Assembly (NCBI RefSeq): GCF_007923255.1
Contig: NZ_VOHJ01000002.1
Location: forward strand, 1-64,000
Source: Vulcaniibacterium thermophilum
GTDB taxonomy: Bacteria > Pseudomonadota > Gammaproteobacteria > Xanthomonadales > Xanthomonadaceae
Length of the DNA: 64,000 bases
Direction: 5' to 3'
The notes beneath the pieces are model-generated. The model made no database searches. It worked only from the letters and a program-made list of their open reading frames with translations, and had not been told where the DNA came from. The position numbers and the translations under genes are program-made. Positions 56,669-64,000 of the stretch are shown in pieces (position 1 is the first letter of the stretch; every line of letters begins with the position of its first letter).

Positions 56669-57133
56669 CTATGGTGCCATCGCCGGCGTCGTTTCCGGAC
56701 GCGAGGCATCCGGTGCCGCCAGCCGGAGTTCACGCCGCGATGCCGCATCCAGCGTGTCCGGCCACCACTGCAGACGTTGCGTGCGCCCGCTCACGCGGAC
56801 CACCAGGGTCGCCAGCGGACCGCGCCAGCGCAGCGCGACCGCCTCGGCGGCGATGTCGTCGATCAGCACGCCGGTCGGCGCGAACACGATCCGCCTTGGC
56901 GGTCGCCGCGCTTCCCGCCACGCCAGCCGGCCGCCGCAGACGACGGCGGCCAGCGCCAGCGGCCAGGCGGCCGCGTCCGGCATCTCGCTGGCGAGCACCG
57001 CCCATGCCCCCAGCGGACCGAGCGCCGCGAGCGCCGCGACCAGCAGTCGCGAAGGCCGCCAGTCGATGCGGCAGACGCGCGCGTCAGGCGGACAGGCCGC
57101 GGATCCGTTCGACCAGGTGCTGGAGTTCGGCAT
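56669..57133 (-). CDS. YgfX/CptA-like small membrane protein
   Basis: A predicted 154-residue protein. A DWRPSR segment is followed by a hydrophobic region long enough for two TM helices (about 28-68), then a soluble C-terminal part with ALRWRGPL. The pattern and position after sdhE match YgfX (CptA), which in E. coli is encoded next to sdhE/ygfY. The true start is uncertain: the ATG at 57133 overlaps sdhE by about 50 nt, and no better start is seen nearer the conserved region. Role in succinate dehydrogenase maturation is unproven. Confidence 0.6.
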   Translation of the reverse strand: MPNSSTWSNGSAACPPDARVCRIDWRPSRLLVAALAALGPLGAWAVLASEMPDAAAWPLALAAVVCGGRLAWREARRPPRRIVFAPTGVLIDDIAAEAVALRWRGPLATLVVRVSGRTQRLQWWPDTLDAASRRELRLAAPDASRPETTPAMAP

Positions 57134-57332
57134 CGGGAGCGGCCTCATGGCCGAGGAACCAGCGCCAGAGCCTATCGTCCTCGCAATCCAGAAGCCTTAG
57201 GAAAACGCCGCGCTCGCGCTCGGACGCCGCCGCCCAGCCGCGCTCGAGCCAGCGTTCGAGAAGCTGGTCCAGCTCGCGCATGCCGCGGCGGCAGCGCCAC
57301 CGCAACCGTTTCAGTTCGGCCTCTTCTCTCAT
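57084..57332 (-). CDS. sdhE: FAD assembly factor SdhE
   Basis: An 82-residue helical protein that promotes covalent FAD attachment to SdhA. The diagnostic RGMRELD motif (RGxxE) lies at residues 16-22, and the C-terminal [13 protein letters not shown] is typical. It overlaps the MAPEG gene by 4 nt and lies downstream of sdhB on the same strand, consistent with its role. Confidence 0.93.
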   Translation of the reverse strand: MREEAELKRLRWRCRRGMRELDQLLERWLERGWAAASERERGVFLRLLDCEDDRLWRWFLGHEAAPDAELQHLVERIRGLSA

Positions 57333-57748
57333 CCGCGCAGCAATCCGTATCCGAGCACGCCCCACAGCGCCCACAACGCCAGCCCGCCGGCGAGATAGGC
57401 ATAGAAGCGGTGCATCACCTTGTTGTAGGTGCAGTGGATCGCGCTGTGCACCACGCGCAGCGCGACGAACAGCCACGCCAGCGCGAGCGTAGCGGCGTTC
57501 ACCTGGCCGCTCAGGTGCGCCACCGTCAGCGCGAAGTAGAACAGCACCGGCAGCTCGAACAGGTTGCGGAAGTTGTCCGCGCGGTTCGATTCGGTCAGGC
57601 GCGCCGCCGCCTGGATGGAGGTCGCCACCGCCTGCGGATGGATGCGCTCGCGCTTCATCTGGCCGATGCGCTGGAAGTACATCGCCCACCACACCACGAA
57701 GGTGAGCGCGGCCATCGCCAGGCCAGGGAGGAGAATGGCGTGGTTCAT
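57329..57748 (-). CDS. MAPEG-family membrane protein
   Basis: A 139-residue protein with four hydrophobic helices and the MAPEG signature segment: [19 protein letters not shown], with [19 protein letters not shown] members in eukaryotes are glutathione- or eicosanoid-related enzymes; the bacterial role is unknown. It lies between sdhB and sdhE, overlapping sdhE by 4 nt, so it is cotranscribed with an SDH assembly factor. Why is unclear. Confidence 0.85.
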   Translation of the reverse strand: MNHAILLPGLAMAALTFVVWWAMYFQRIGQMKRERIHPQAVATSIQAAARLTESNRADNFRNLFELPVLFYFALTVAHLSGQVNAATLALAWLFVALRVVHSAIHCTYNKVMHRFYAYLAGGLALWALWGVLGYGLLRG

Positions 57749-57918
57749 GAGCGGCCTCCGTCGGGAACCCGCGCATGATCGCCGGTTCGCGCCGCGGGAG
57801 GAATGGGAGCTGAGCTGGGGGCGGCGGTGCGGCGGGCCGATGGGCCCGGCCTGCGCCGGGGCGACGGCGATGTGCAGCGGCGTCGCGATCCGTCGACGGG
57901 GCGGCTCGCCTTCCGGCT

Positions 57919-57943
57919 CGTCATCCCGAACGCCGGGATCCAT
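57919..57943. repeat. Partial repeat of the 'cgtcatcccgaacgccggga' type
   Basis: A short palindromic fragment in the sdhB-MAPEG gap (57749-57988), related to the inverted repeat at 27313-27382. The rest of that 240-nt gap is very GC-rich with no recognisable gene. Confidence 0.5.
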
Positions 57944-57988
57944 GTCCTGGCCGCCCGCCCCGACAGCGGGCGCCGACCGCCGCCGCCC

Positions 57989-58774
57989 TCAGGCGCGCCG
58001 CGCCAGCATCAGCTTCTTGATCTCCGCGATCGCCTGCGCCGGGTTCAGGCCCTTCGGGCAGGTGCGCGCGCAGTTCATGATCGTGTGGCAGCGATACAGC
58101 TTGAACGGGTCCTCGAGGTCGTCCAGGCGCGCGCCGGTGTCCTCGTCGCGGCTGTCGACGATCCAGCGGTAGGCCTGCAGCAGGATCGCCGGACCCAGGT
58201 AGCGGTCGCCGTTCCACCAGTAGCTCGGGCAGCTCGTCGAGCAGCAGGCGCACAGGATGCACTCGTACAGGCCGTCGAGCTTCTTGCGGTCCTCCGGCGA
58301 CTGCAGGCGCTCGCGGTCCGGCGGCGGCGCGCTCTGCGTGCGCAGCCAGGGCCGGATCGAGGCGTACTGCGCGTAGAAGTGCGTCAGGTCCGGCACCAGG
58401 TCCTTCACCACCGGCATGTGCGGCAGCGGGTAGATCGGCACTTCCGCCTTCTCGCACGAATCGATCGCCTTGGTGCAGGCGAGCGTATTGGTGCCGTCGA
58501 TGTTCATCGCGCAACTGCCGCAGATGCCTTCGCGGCAGGAGCGCCGGAACGTCAGCGTCGGGTCGATCTCGTTCTTGATCTTGATCAGCGCGTCCAGAAC
58601 CATCGGACCGCACGTCGCCAGATCGACCTCGTAGGTGTCCACGCGCGGGTTCATCCCGTCGTCGGGATTCCAGCGGTAGATCTTGAACACGCGCACCCGC
58701 TTGGCGCCCGCCGGCGCCGGGAAGTGACGGCCCTTCTGGATCTGCGAGTTCTTCGGGAGGGTGAATTCGGCCAT
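57989..58774 (-). CDS. sdhB: Succinate dehydrogenase iron-sulfur subunit
   Basis: A 261-residue subunit carrying electrons from SdhA flavin to quinone. Cysteine motifs for the three clusters are intact: 2Fe-2[10 protein letters not shown] with a following Cys, 4Fe-4[12 protein letters not shown], and 3Fe-4[18 protein letters not shown]. It follows sdhA after a 72-nt gap holding heptad repeats. Confidence 0.97.
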   Translation of the reverse strand: MAEFTLPKNSQIQKGRHFPAPAGAKRVRVFKIYRWNPDDGMNPRVDTYEVDLATCGPMVLDALIKIKNEIDPTLTFRRSCREGICGSCAMNIDGTNTLACTKAIDSCEKAEVPIYPLPHMPVVKDLVPDLTHFYAQYASIRPWLRTQSAPPPDRERLQSPEDRKKLDGLYECILCACCSTSCPSYWWNGDRYLGPAILLQAYRWIVDSRDEDTGARLDDLEDPFKLYRCHTIMNCARTCPKGLNPAQAIAEIKKLMLARRA

Positions 58775-58784
58775 GGCCTTCTTC

Positions 58785-58815
58785 CGGGAATCGGGAATGG
58801 GGAGTCGGGAATCGG
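58785..58815 (+). repeat. Short G-rich heptad cluster (gggaatc) between sdhA and sdhB
   Basis: Four G-tracts, GGG (58786), GGG (58793), GGGG (58799) and GGG (58807), are separated by 3-4-nt linkers, fitting a quadruplex pattern. An inverted fragment (cgattcccg) lies at 58831. It uses the same heptads as the array at 1-259. Confidence 0.8.
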
Positions 58816-58846
58816 AGACGGATCGCTGCGCGATTCCCGTATCCCG

Positions 58847-60640
58847 TCAGTACACGCGCGGCTTCGGCGGGATCACGCTCACCTCGTCGGTCAGCGTGTA
58901 CAGATGCACCGGGCGGTAGTCGATGCGGGTATTGCCCGCCTCGTCCACCCAGCACAGGGTGTGCTTGAGCCAGTTCTGGTCGTCGCGCTCCGGGAAGTCC
59001 TCGCGCGCGTGCGCGCCGCGCGACTCGGTGCGGTTTTCCGCCGAGACGATCGTCGCCAGCGCCTGACCGAGCAGGTTGGACAGCTCGTAGGTCTCGATCA
59101 GGTCGGAGTTCCACACCAGCGAGCGGTCCGACACCCGCACGTCGGCGAACATGGCGTTGATCTCGCGCATCTTGCGCACGCCGTCGGCCAGCGTCTCGCC
59201 GGTGCGGAACACCGCCGCGTCGGCCTGCATGGTGCGCTGCATGCGATCGCGGATCACCGCGGTCGGGGTGCCGCCGTTGGCGTTGCGCAGGCGGTCCAGG
59301 CGCGCGAGCGCGGCATCGCAGGCGTCCGCGGCCAGCTTCGGATGCGGCAGGCCCGGGCGGATCTGCTCGGCGCAGCGGTTGGCGACCGCGCGGCCGAACA
59401 CCACCAGGTCGAGCAGCGAGTTCGAACCGAGACGGTTGGCGCCGTGCACCGACACGCACGCCGCCTCGCCGATCGCGTACAGGCCCGGCACCACCGCGTC
59501 GGGATCGCCGTTGCGCAACTGCACGACCTCGCCGTGGTAGTTGGTCGGGATGCCGCCCATGTTGTAGTGGACGGTCGGAATGACCGGGATCGGCTCCTTG
59601 GTGACGTCCACGCCGGCGAAGATGCGCGCCGACTCGGCGATGCCCGGCAGCTTCTCGTGGATCACCTCGGGGCCGAGGTGGGTCAGGTCGAGCAGGATGT
59701 GGTCCTTGTGCTCGCCGACGCCGCGGCCTTCGCGGATTTCGATGGTCATCGAGCGCGAGACCACGTCGCGCGAGGCCAGATCCTTGTACTGCGGCGCGTA
59801 GCGCTCCATGAAGCGCTCGCCCAGCGAGTTGCGCAGGATGCCGCCCTCGCCGCGCACGCCCTCGGTGATCAGGCAGCCGGCGCCGTAGATGCCGGTCGGG
59901 TGGAACTGCACGAACTCCATGTCCTGCAGCGCCAGCCCGGCGCGCAGCGCCATGCCGCCGCCGTCGCCGGTGCAGGTGTGCGCCGAGGTCGCGGAGAAGT
60001 AGGCCCGGCCGTAGCCGCCGGTGGCCAGCACCACGCCGTGGGCGCGGAACAGGTGCAGCGTGCCCTCGGCCATGTCGAGCGCCAGCACGCCGCGGCAGAC
60101 GCCGTCGGCGTCCATGATCAGGTCGAGCGCGAAGTACTCGATGAAGAAGCGCGCGTCGTGCGCCAGCGACTGCTGGTACAGCGTGTGCAGGATCGCATGT
60201 CCGGTGCGGTCGGCGGCGGCGCAGGTACGCTGCGCCGGCGGGCCCTCGCCGTAGCGGGTGGTCATGCCGCCGAACGGACGCTGGTAGATCTTGCCTTCCT
60301 CGGTGCGCGAGAACGGCACGCCGTAGTGCTCGAGCTCGATGATGGCCGGGATCGCCTCGCGGCACATGTACTCGATGGCGTCCTGGTCGCCGAGCCAGTC
60401 CGAGCCCTTGATGGTGTCGTAGAAGTGGTAGCGCCAGTCGTCCTCGCCCATGTTGGCGAGCGCGGCGGAGATGCCGCCCTGCGCGGCGACCGTATGCGAG
60501 CGGGTCGGGAACACCTTGGTGATGCACGCGGTGTTCAGGCCCTTGGCGGCGAGGCCGAAGGTGGCGCGCAGGCCGGCGCCGCCGGCGCCGACCACGACGA
60601 CGTCGTACTTGTGTTCGGTGATCTTGTAGGCGGTCGGCAT
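58847..60640 (-). CDS. sdhA: Succinate dehydrogenase flavoprotein subunit
   Basis: A 597-residue FAD enzyme oxidising succinate to fumarate in the TCA cycle and respiratory chain. The FAD dinucleotide motif [11 protein letters not shown] is near residue 15. The covalent FAD His is in [11 protein letters not shown], and the catalytic region EIREGRGVG with DLTHLGPE is present. It lies 3 nt after sdhD. Confidence 0.97.
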   Translation of the reverse strand: MPTAYKITEHKYDVVVVGAGGAGLRATFGLAAKGLNTACITKVFPTRSHTVAAQGGISAALANMGEDDWRYHFYDTIKGSDWLGDQDAIEYMCREAIPAIIELEHYGVPFSRTEEGKIYQRPFGGMTTRYGEGPPAQRTCAAADRTGHAILHTLYQQSLAHDARFFIEYFALDLIMDADGVCRGVLALDMAEGTLHLFRAHGVVLATGGYGRAYFSATSAHTCTGDGGGMALRAGLALQDMEFVQFHPTGIYGAGCLITEGVRGEGGILRNSLGERFMERYAPQYKDLASRDVVSRSMTIEIREGRGVGEHKDHILLDLTHLGPEVIHEKLPGIAESARIFAGVDVTKEPIPVIPTVHYNMGGIPTNYHGEVVQLRNGDPDAVVPGLYAIGEAACVSVHGANRLGSNSLLDLVVFGRAVANRCAEQIRPGLPHPKLAADACDAALARLDRLRNANGGTPTAVIRDRMQRTMQADAAVFRTGETLADGVRKMREINAMFADVRVSDRSLVWNSDLIETYELSNLLGQALATIVSAENRTESRGAHAREDFPERDDQNWLKHTLCWVDEAGNTRIDYRPVHLYTLTDEVSVIPPKPRVY

Positions 60641-60643
60641 GGT

Positions 60644-61036
60644 TCAGTTCCCCAGCGCGATGCGGACGATGGCGAGCACGCTGGCGAGTGCCGCGAGGAC
60701 GTTGACGAAGATGTTGAGCAGCTGCGCGACCACCGCGGTCCACGGCGTGTGCACGTAGTCCTCGATGATCACCTGCAGACCGAGCTTGGAGTGCCAGAAC
60801 GCGGCGATCACGAACGCGGTCAGCAGGGTGGCGTGCAGCGGCTGCGCGACGGTCGCGCGGATGGTGGCGTAGTCGTCGCCGATCCACGACAGCACCAGTC
60901 CGACCACATAGACCGACAGGACGGCAAGCGCCACCGCGGTCACGCGCTGGGTGATGAAGTGCTCGGTGCCGCTCTTGGCCGAGCCGAGACCGCGCGCGGT
61001 CTTGAGCGGGTTGCGCAGGCGGAAGCGGACGCTCAT
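60644..61036 (-). CDS. sdhD: Succinate dehydrogenase membrane anchor subunit
   Basis: A 130-residue three-helix membrane anchor. The heme-ligand His is in FWHSKLGLQVIIEDYVH, which also holds the Asp-Tyr quinone-site pair. The ATG at 61036 overlaps sdhC by 4 nt. Confidence 0.92.
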   Translation of the reverse strand: MSVRFRLRNPLKTARGLGSAKSGTEHFITQRVTAVALAVLSVYVVGLVLSWIGDDYATIRATVAQPLHATLLTAFVIAAFWHSKLGLQVIIEDYVHTPWTAVVAQLLNIFVNVLAALASVLAIVRIALGN

Positions 61037-61428
61037 GCCCCACCCCGCTGCGTCATCGCGATCAGGAACACCAGCGCGGTCAGCACCAGGCTGCCGATCA
61101 CCGACGCCCAACTGCTGCGCACGAAGCTCTCGATGCGGTAGCCGAAGCCCGCATCCTGCAGCAGGTGGCGGATGCCGTTGCAGAGGTGGTAGGCGAGCGA
61201 CCACACCCAGCCCAGCAGCACCAGGAAGCCGAGCGGCGAGCGGAAGAAAGCGACCGCCTTCGCCCACGCGTCGGGCCCGGCAGCGAGCGCGAGCAGCGCC
61301 CAGGCGACGAGCAGGGCGCCGAGGCTGAGGACGATGCCGGTGGCACGATGCAGGATCGAGGTCACCATCTGCACCTGCCAGCGGTAGACGCTCAGGTGCG
61401 GTGACAGGGGACGTTCGCGTGTCGCCAT
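61033..61428 (-). CDS. sdhC: Succinate dehydrogenase cytochrome b556 subunit
   Basis: A 131-residue three-helix membrane subunit. The signature HLSVYRWQVQMVTSILHRATG contains the conserved Ser and Arg of the quinone site, and YHLCNGIRHLLQD holds the heme His. It starts the sdhCDAB order and overlaps sdhD by 4 nt. A DUF1674 gene lies 130 nt upstream on the same strand. Confidence 0.95.
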   Translation of the reverse strand: MATRERPLSPHLSVYRWQVQMVTSILHRATGIVLSLGALLVAWALLALAAGPDAWAKAVAFFRSPLGFLVLLGWVWSLAYHLCNGIRHLLQDAGFGYRIESFVRSSWASVIGSLVLTALVFLIAMTQRGGA

Positions 61429-61558
61429 GGGCGGTGCGTGTCTCGGCTGGGCGGCGGAGCCGCGTGGCAGGGGATGTGGCTGGAATCCGCGCGCTTCCTG
61501 CGCGCCGCGCGCCCGGGGACCGGGCCCGCGGTCCCGACGTGCCGGTGACGGACGCGGG

Positions 61559-61732
61559 TCAAAAATCGATGCAGCGGCCGTTCTTCTCCCAGTCGCCGTA
61601 GCGCGTCGGCTCCGGACCGTCGCGGCCGCCGATTTCTTTCGGCAGCGGCGCGGCCGGCGGCGTCGGCGCGGGGCGGGCCTCCGGTTCCGGCGTGTCGGCG
61701 GAGGCGTCGTCGGGTGAGGTCTGGCCTATCAT
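61559..61732 (-). CDS. DUF1674/SDHAF4-like protein
   Basis: A 57-residue protein with a disordered Pro/Ala/Glu-rich N-terminus and the conserved C-terminal block KEIGGRDGPEPTRYGDWEKNG, the DUF1674/SDHAF4 signature. In mitochondria SDHAF4 binds flavinated SdhA and protects it before assembly. Position just upstream of sdhC supports a similar role. It is divergent from ygfZ with only 30 nt between the starts. Confidence 0.85.
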   Translation of the reverse strand: MIGQTSPDDASADTPEPEARPAPTPPAAPLPKEIGGRDGPEPTRYGDWEKNGRCIDF

Positions 61733-61762
61733 CACGACGTTAAATTGTAGGCTTCGCCGTCC

Positions 61763-62656
61763 ATGCCCGACAACCCGCAAACGCGGCCGGACAACGGTTC
61801 CGCGTCGGCCGCCCCCTTCTTTCGCCTGCAGTCGGCGCGGATCCTCGCGCTCGCCGGGCGCGATGCGGTCGCCTTCGCCCACGCGCAGTTCATGAACGAC
61901 GTCGAGGCGCTGCCCGACGGCCACTGGCAGTGGAACGGCTGGCTGACGCCGAAGGGGCGCGTGATCGCCCTGTTCGCGCTGCTGCGGCTGGAGGGCGAGA
62001 CGCTGTGGGCGCTGCTGCCGGATGCGGACGCCTTCGCGCTCGCCGAACGGCTGCAGCGCTTCGTGTTCCGCCGCAAGGTCGCGATCGCGGTGCGCGAGGA
62101 TCTGCAGGTCGCCGGCGCGTTCGCGGCGCCCCTGCAGGCGGAGGGCAGCCGCTGGGCCGGCACGCAGGCGGACGGCATCGAGCTCGACCTGGGCGGCGCC
62201 GGTGGGCCACGCACGCTGCGCATTGCGCCCTCCGCCGCCGCGGCCGTCGACGAGGACGCGGAGGCGCACTGGATCGCCGCCGACCTGCGGCACGGTCTGC
62301 CGCACCTGCCGGTCTCGCAGGCCGAGCACTGGACCCCGCAGCAGTTGTCGCTCGAGCGCCTGCGCGCCTTCAGCGTGAAGAAGGGCTGCTATCCGGGACA
62401 GGAAATCGTCGCCCGCACCCATTTCCTCGGTCAGGCCAAGCGCGGACTGGCGCTGTTCGAGGCCGACGCGCCGCTGGCGCCGGGGCACGAGGTGCGCGAG
62501 GACGACACCGTGTTCGGCACCGTCATCGCCACCGCGCGCGACGGCGCCGCGCACGTCGCGCTGGCGGTCGGACCGCTCGACCGCGAGCCGGCGCGGCCGC
62601 ATTGCGAAGGCATTCCGCTGCGCCTGCAGGCGCTGCTGGGCGGACTCGCGCGCTGA
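61763..62656 (+). CDS. ygfZ: Folate-binding protein YgfZ
   Basis: A 297-residue protein of the GcvT-like YgfZ/IBA57 family, which needs tetrahydrofolate to support repair or assembly of certain Fe-S proteins. The diagnostic K-G-C-Y-x-G-Q-E motif is present as KKGCYPGQEIVAR. A promoter shared with the divergent DUF1674 gene would have to lie in the short AT-richer gap gttaaattgtaggct. Presence beside sdh fits a link to Fe-S flavoenzymes. Confidence 0.95.
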   Translation: MPDNPQTRPDNGSASAAPFFRLQSARILALAGRDAVAFAHAQFMNDVEALPDGHWQWNGWLTPKGRVIALFALLRLEGETLWALLPDADAFALAERLQRFVFRRKVAIAVREDLQVAGAFAAPLQAEGSRWAGTQADGIELDLGGAGGPRTLRIAPSAAAAVDEDAEAHWIAADLRHGLPHLPVSQAEHWTPQQLSLERLRAFSVKKGCYPGQEIVARTHFLGQAKRGLALFEADAPLAPGHEVREDDTVFGTVIATARDGAAHVALAVGPLDREPARPHCEGIPLRLQALLGGLAR

Positions 62657-62701
62657 CCGCCGTCGCACGGCGATGGCAGTCGCCTCGCGCTGCCTACGTC
62701 C

Positions 62702-63853
62702 TCATCGGCGACCGCCGAGCACGTCGTCCAGCGTCCGCAGCAGCCGCCGGTTCTCCTCGGCGGTGCCGACCGTGATCCGCGAGCATCCGGGCAAGCCGTA
62801 GCCGCCCATCGGCCGCAGCACCACGCCCTGCTCCAGCAGCGCCGCCTCGATGCGCGCGGTCTCGGGACCGAGTTCCACCAGCAGGAAGTTGGTCTGCGAC
62901 GGGAACACGAACAGGCCGCGCTCGCGCAGCGCCCGCGCGAGCATCGACCGCTGTTCCGCATTGCGCTCGGCCACCCAGCGCAGGTGGGCCTCGTCGCCCA
63001 GCGCCGCCTCGCAGGCGGCGAGCGCGGGGCCGTTGACGTTGAAGCTCTCGCGCACGCGTTCGAGCACGGCGACCAGCCCCGGCGCGCCGGCCAGATAGCC
63101 CACGCGCAGCCCCGCCAGCCCGTAGCCCTTGCTGAAGGTGCGGGTGACGACGAGGTTGGGATGGCAGGCGACCAGCGGCAGCGCGCTGCTCCACACCGCC
63201 GGATCCGCAAGCTCGGCGTAGGCCTCGTCGACCACGACCAGCACGTCCTCCGGCACGCGGCGCATGAACACCTGGAAGGCGTCGCCCGGGTACCAGGTGC
63301 CGGTCGGATTGTTCGGATTGGCGAGATAGACCAGCCGCGTGGCGGGCGTGATCGCGCGCGCGATCGCCTCCAGGTCGTGGCCGAGCGGCATCGCGGCGTC
63401 GCGTGGCAGCGGCTCGACCACGCGCGGGACCGCGCCGCTGGCCTGCGCGGCGATCGCGAACACCGCAAAGCCGTAGCGCGAAAACGCCACCTCGCTGCCC
63501 GGCCCCGCGAACACCTGCGCCAGCAGCATCAGCAGCTCGTGCGAGCCGTTGCCCAGCAGCAGCCGCTCCGGCGCCACGCCATGCCGTGCCGACAGCGCGC
63601 GCTTGAGGTCGCCGCCGCGCGGGTCCGGATAGCGGTGCAGCGCGTGCAGCTGGTCGAGGATCGCCGCGCGCGCATCCGCGGACGGTCCGTACGGATTCTC
63701 GTTGGACCCGAGCTCCACCAGCGCGTGCGCGCCGAAGCGCCGGCGCAGCGCCACCAGGTCGTGGCCCGGATCGTAGGCCCGCAGCCGCTGCACGCCGGCG
63801 ACCGCGCGCGCGGCGAACCAGGCCTCGTCGTGCGTTGCGCCGGCCGCGCTCAC
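62702..63853 (-). CDS. Second HisC-type aminotransferase (histidinol-phosphate/aromatic)
   Basis: A 383-residue PLP aminotransferase of the HisC subgroup. PLP lysine is in RTFSKGYGLAGLRVGY; NENPYGPS, NPNNPTGT and the CSRITVGTAEEN C-terminal arginine region are typical. The operon copy at 11067 already serves histidine synthesis. This one follows the prephenate dehydratase gene with a 4-nt overlap, so transamination of phenylpyruvate or hydroxyphenylpyruvate is likely. The start is GTG at 63853. Confidence 0.92.
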   Translation of the reverse strand: MSAAGATHDEAWFAARAVAGVQRLRAYDPGHDLVALRRRFGAHALVELGSNENPYGPSADARAAILDQLHALHRYPDPRGGDLKRALSARHGVAPERLLLGNGSHELLMLLAQVFAGPGSEVAFSRYGFAVFAIAAQASGAVPRVVEPLPRDAAMPLGHDLEAIARAITPATRLVYLANPNNPTGTWYPGDAFQVFMRRVPEDVLVVVDEAYAELADPAVWSSALPLVACHPNLVVTRTFSKGYGLAGLRVGYLAGAPGLVAVLERVRESFNVNGPALAACEAALGDEAHLRWVAERNAEQRSMLARALRERGLFVFPSQTNFLLVELGPETARIEAALLEQGVVLRPMGGYGLPGCSRITVGTAEENRRLLRTLDDVLGGRR

Positions 63854-64000
63854 GGAATCGCCACCGGATACGAGCCGAGCAGCTTGACGTCCTGCGCGAA
63901 GCCCGCCAGTTCCGCCAGCGCCTTCTGCATCGCCGCGTCCTGCGCGTGGCCCTCGACGTCGATGAAGAACGCGTACTGCCAACGGCCGGTGTAACTGGGG
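63850..64000 (-). CDS. pheA: Prephenate dehydratase, C-terminal ACT-domain fragment (partial)
   Basis: Only the last 49 codons plus the stop are in the window. They read as the end of a PheA regulatory ACT domain, including GRWQYAFFIDVEGH and the terminal KLLGSYPVAIP. The gene continues beyond base 64000. The full protein probably converts prephenate to phenylpyruvate under phenylalanine control. Whether a chorismate mutase domain is fused cannot be seen. Its stop overlaps the aminotransferase start. Confidence 0.9.
   Translation of the reverse strand, partial: PSYTGRWQYAFFIDVEGHAQDAAMQKALAELAGFAQDVKLLGSYPVAIP

Noticed and set aside
57803-61141. Long plus-strand open frame (about 1110 codons) opposite sdhD, sdhA and sdhB
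   Set aside because: Antisense to intact sdh genes with biased composition and no domains.

Overview
The window looks like a chromosomal segment from a high-GC gammaproteobacterium of the Lysobacteraceae/Xanthomonadaceae (Lysobacter, Luteimonas or a relative). This rests on the very high GC content, a single his operon headed by a TrpR-family regulator, a bacterial kynurenine pathway, the exbB-exbD-msbA-lpxK-kdsB order, and the heptad and REP-like intergenic repeats. No phage, plasmid, insertion sequence, CRISPR array or secondary-metabolite cluster was seen. Taxonomy is inferred from gene content only.

Layout. 1-7250: a heptad tandem array leads into an EF-P-like gene (efpL), then come a NUDIX hydrolase, an amino-acid permease, methionine-salvage genes mtnB-mtnD-mtnC and an exported metallophosphoesterase. 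7271-14757 (minus strand): a complete hisG-D-C-B-H-A-F-IE operon in which all seven junctions overlap by 4 nt, preceded by a TrpR-like regulator whose promoter carries a palindrome. 14878-25195: a diguanylate cyclase, an unusual aromatic amino-acid lyase, hisS, tRNA-Pro, a glycosyltransferase/outer-membrane-barrel pair, a GST, an A-type Fe-S carrier and asnS. 25254-26481: two small proteins and a PaiB-like flavoprotein. 26520-35029: kynurenine catabolism (atypical SDR, aldehyde dehydrogenase, carbonic anhydrase, RidA-type deaminase, 3-hydroxyanthranilate dioxygenase, a small orphan, ACMS decarboxylase, kynureninase, kynurenine monooxygenase). These enzymes would take kynurenine through 3-hydroxyanthranilate to 2-aminomuconate and its deaminated product. 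Tryptophan dioxygenase and kynurenine formamidase are not in the window. 35476-43850: sbcB, several small or poorly known proteins, a 5'-nucleotidase, dnaB and rpsF-rpsR-rplI. 43965-57133 (minus strand): tRNA-Gly/Cys/Leu downstream of uvrC-pgsA, and an envelope block with lolC/E-lolD-comEC-exbB-exbD-msbA-lpxK-kdsB. 57084-61732: the succinate dehydrogenase operon with three candidate assembly factors. 61763-64000: ygfZ, a second hisC-type aminotransferase and the 3' end of a prephenate dehydratase gene.

Intergenic DNA is unusually rich in short repeats. The clearest structure lies at 33.4-37.1 kb, where three consecutive intergenic regions are each bracketed by inverted copies of one motif and contain other repeat elements. 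The genes themselves belong mostly to well-known families. The most interesting signals are the G-rich heptad array ahead of efpL, the putative operator ahead of the his operon, the lyase with a large insertion, the SDR lacking its catalytic Tyr/Lys, the carbonic anhydrase inside the kynurenine cluster, and the bracketed intergenic repeats. I did not find a convincing new multi-gene system.
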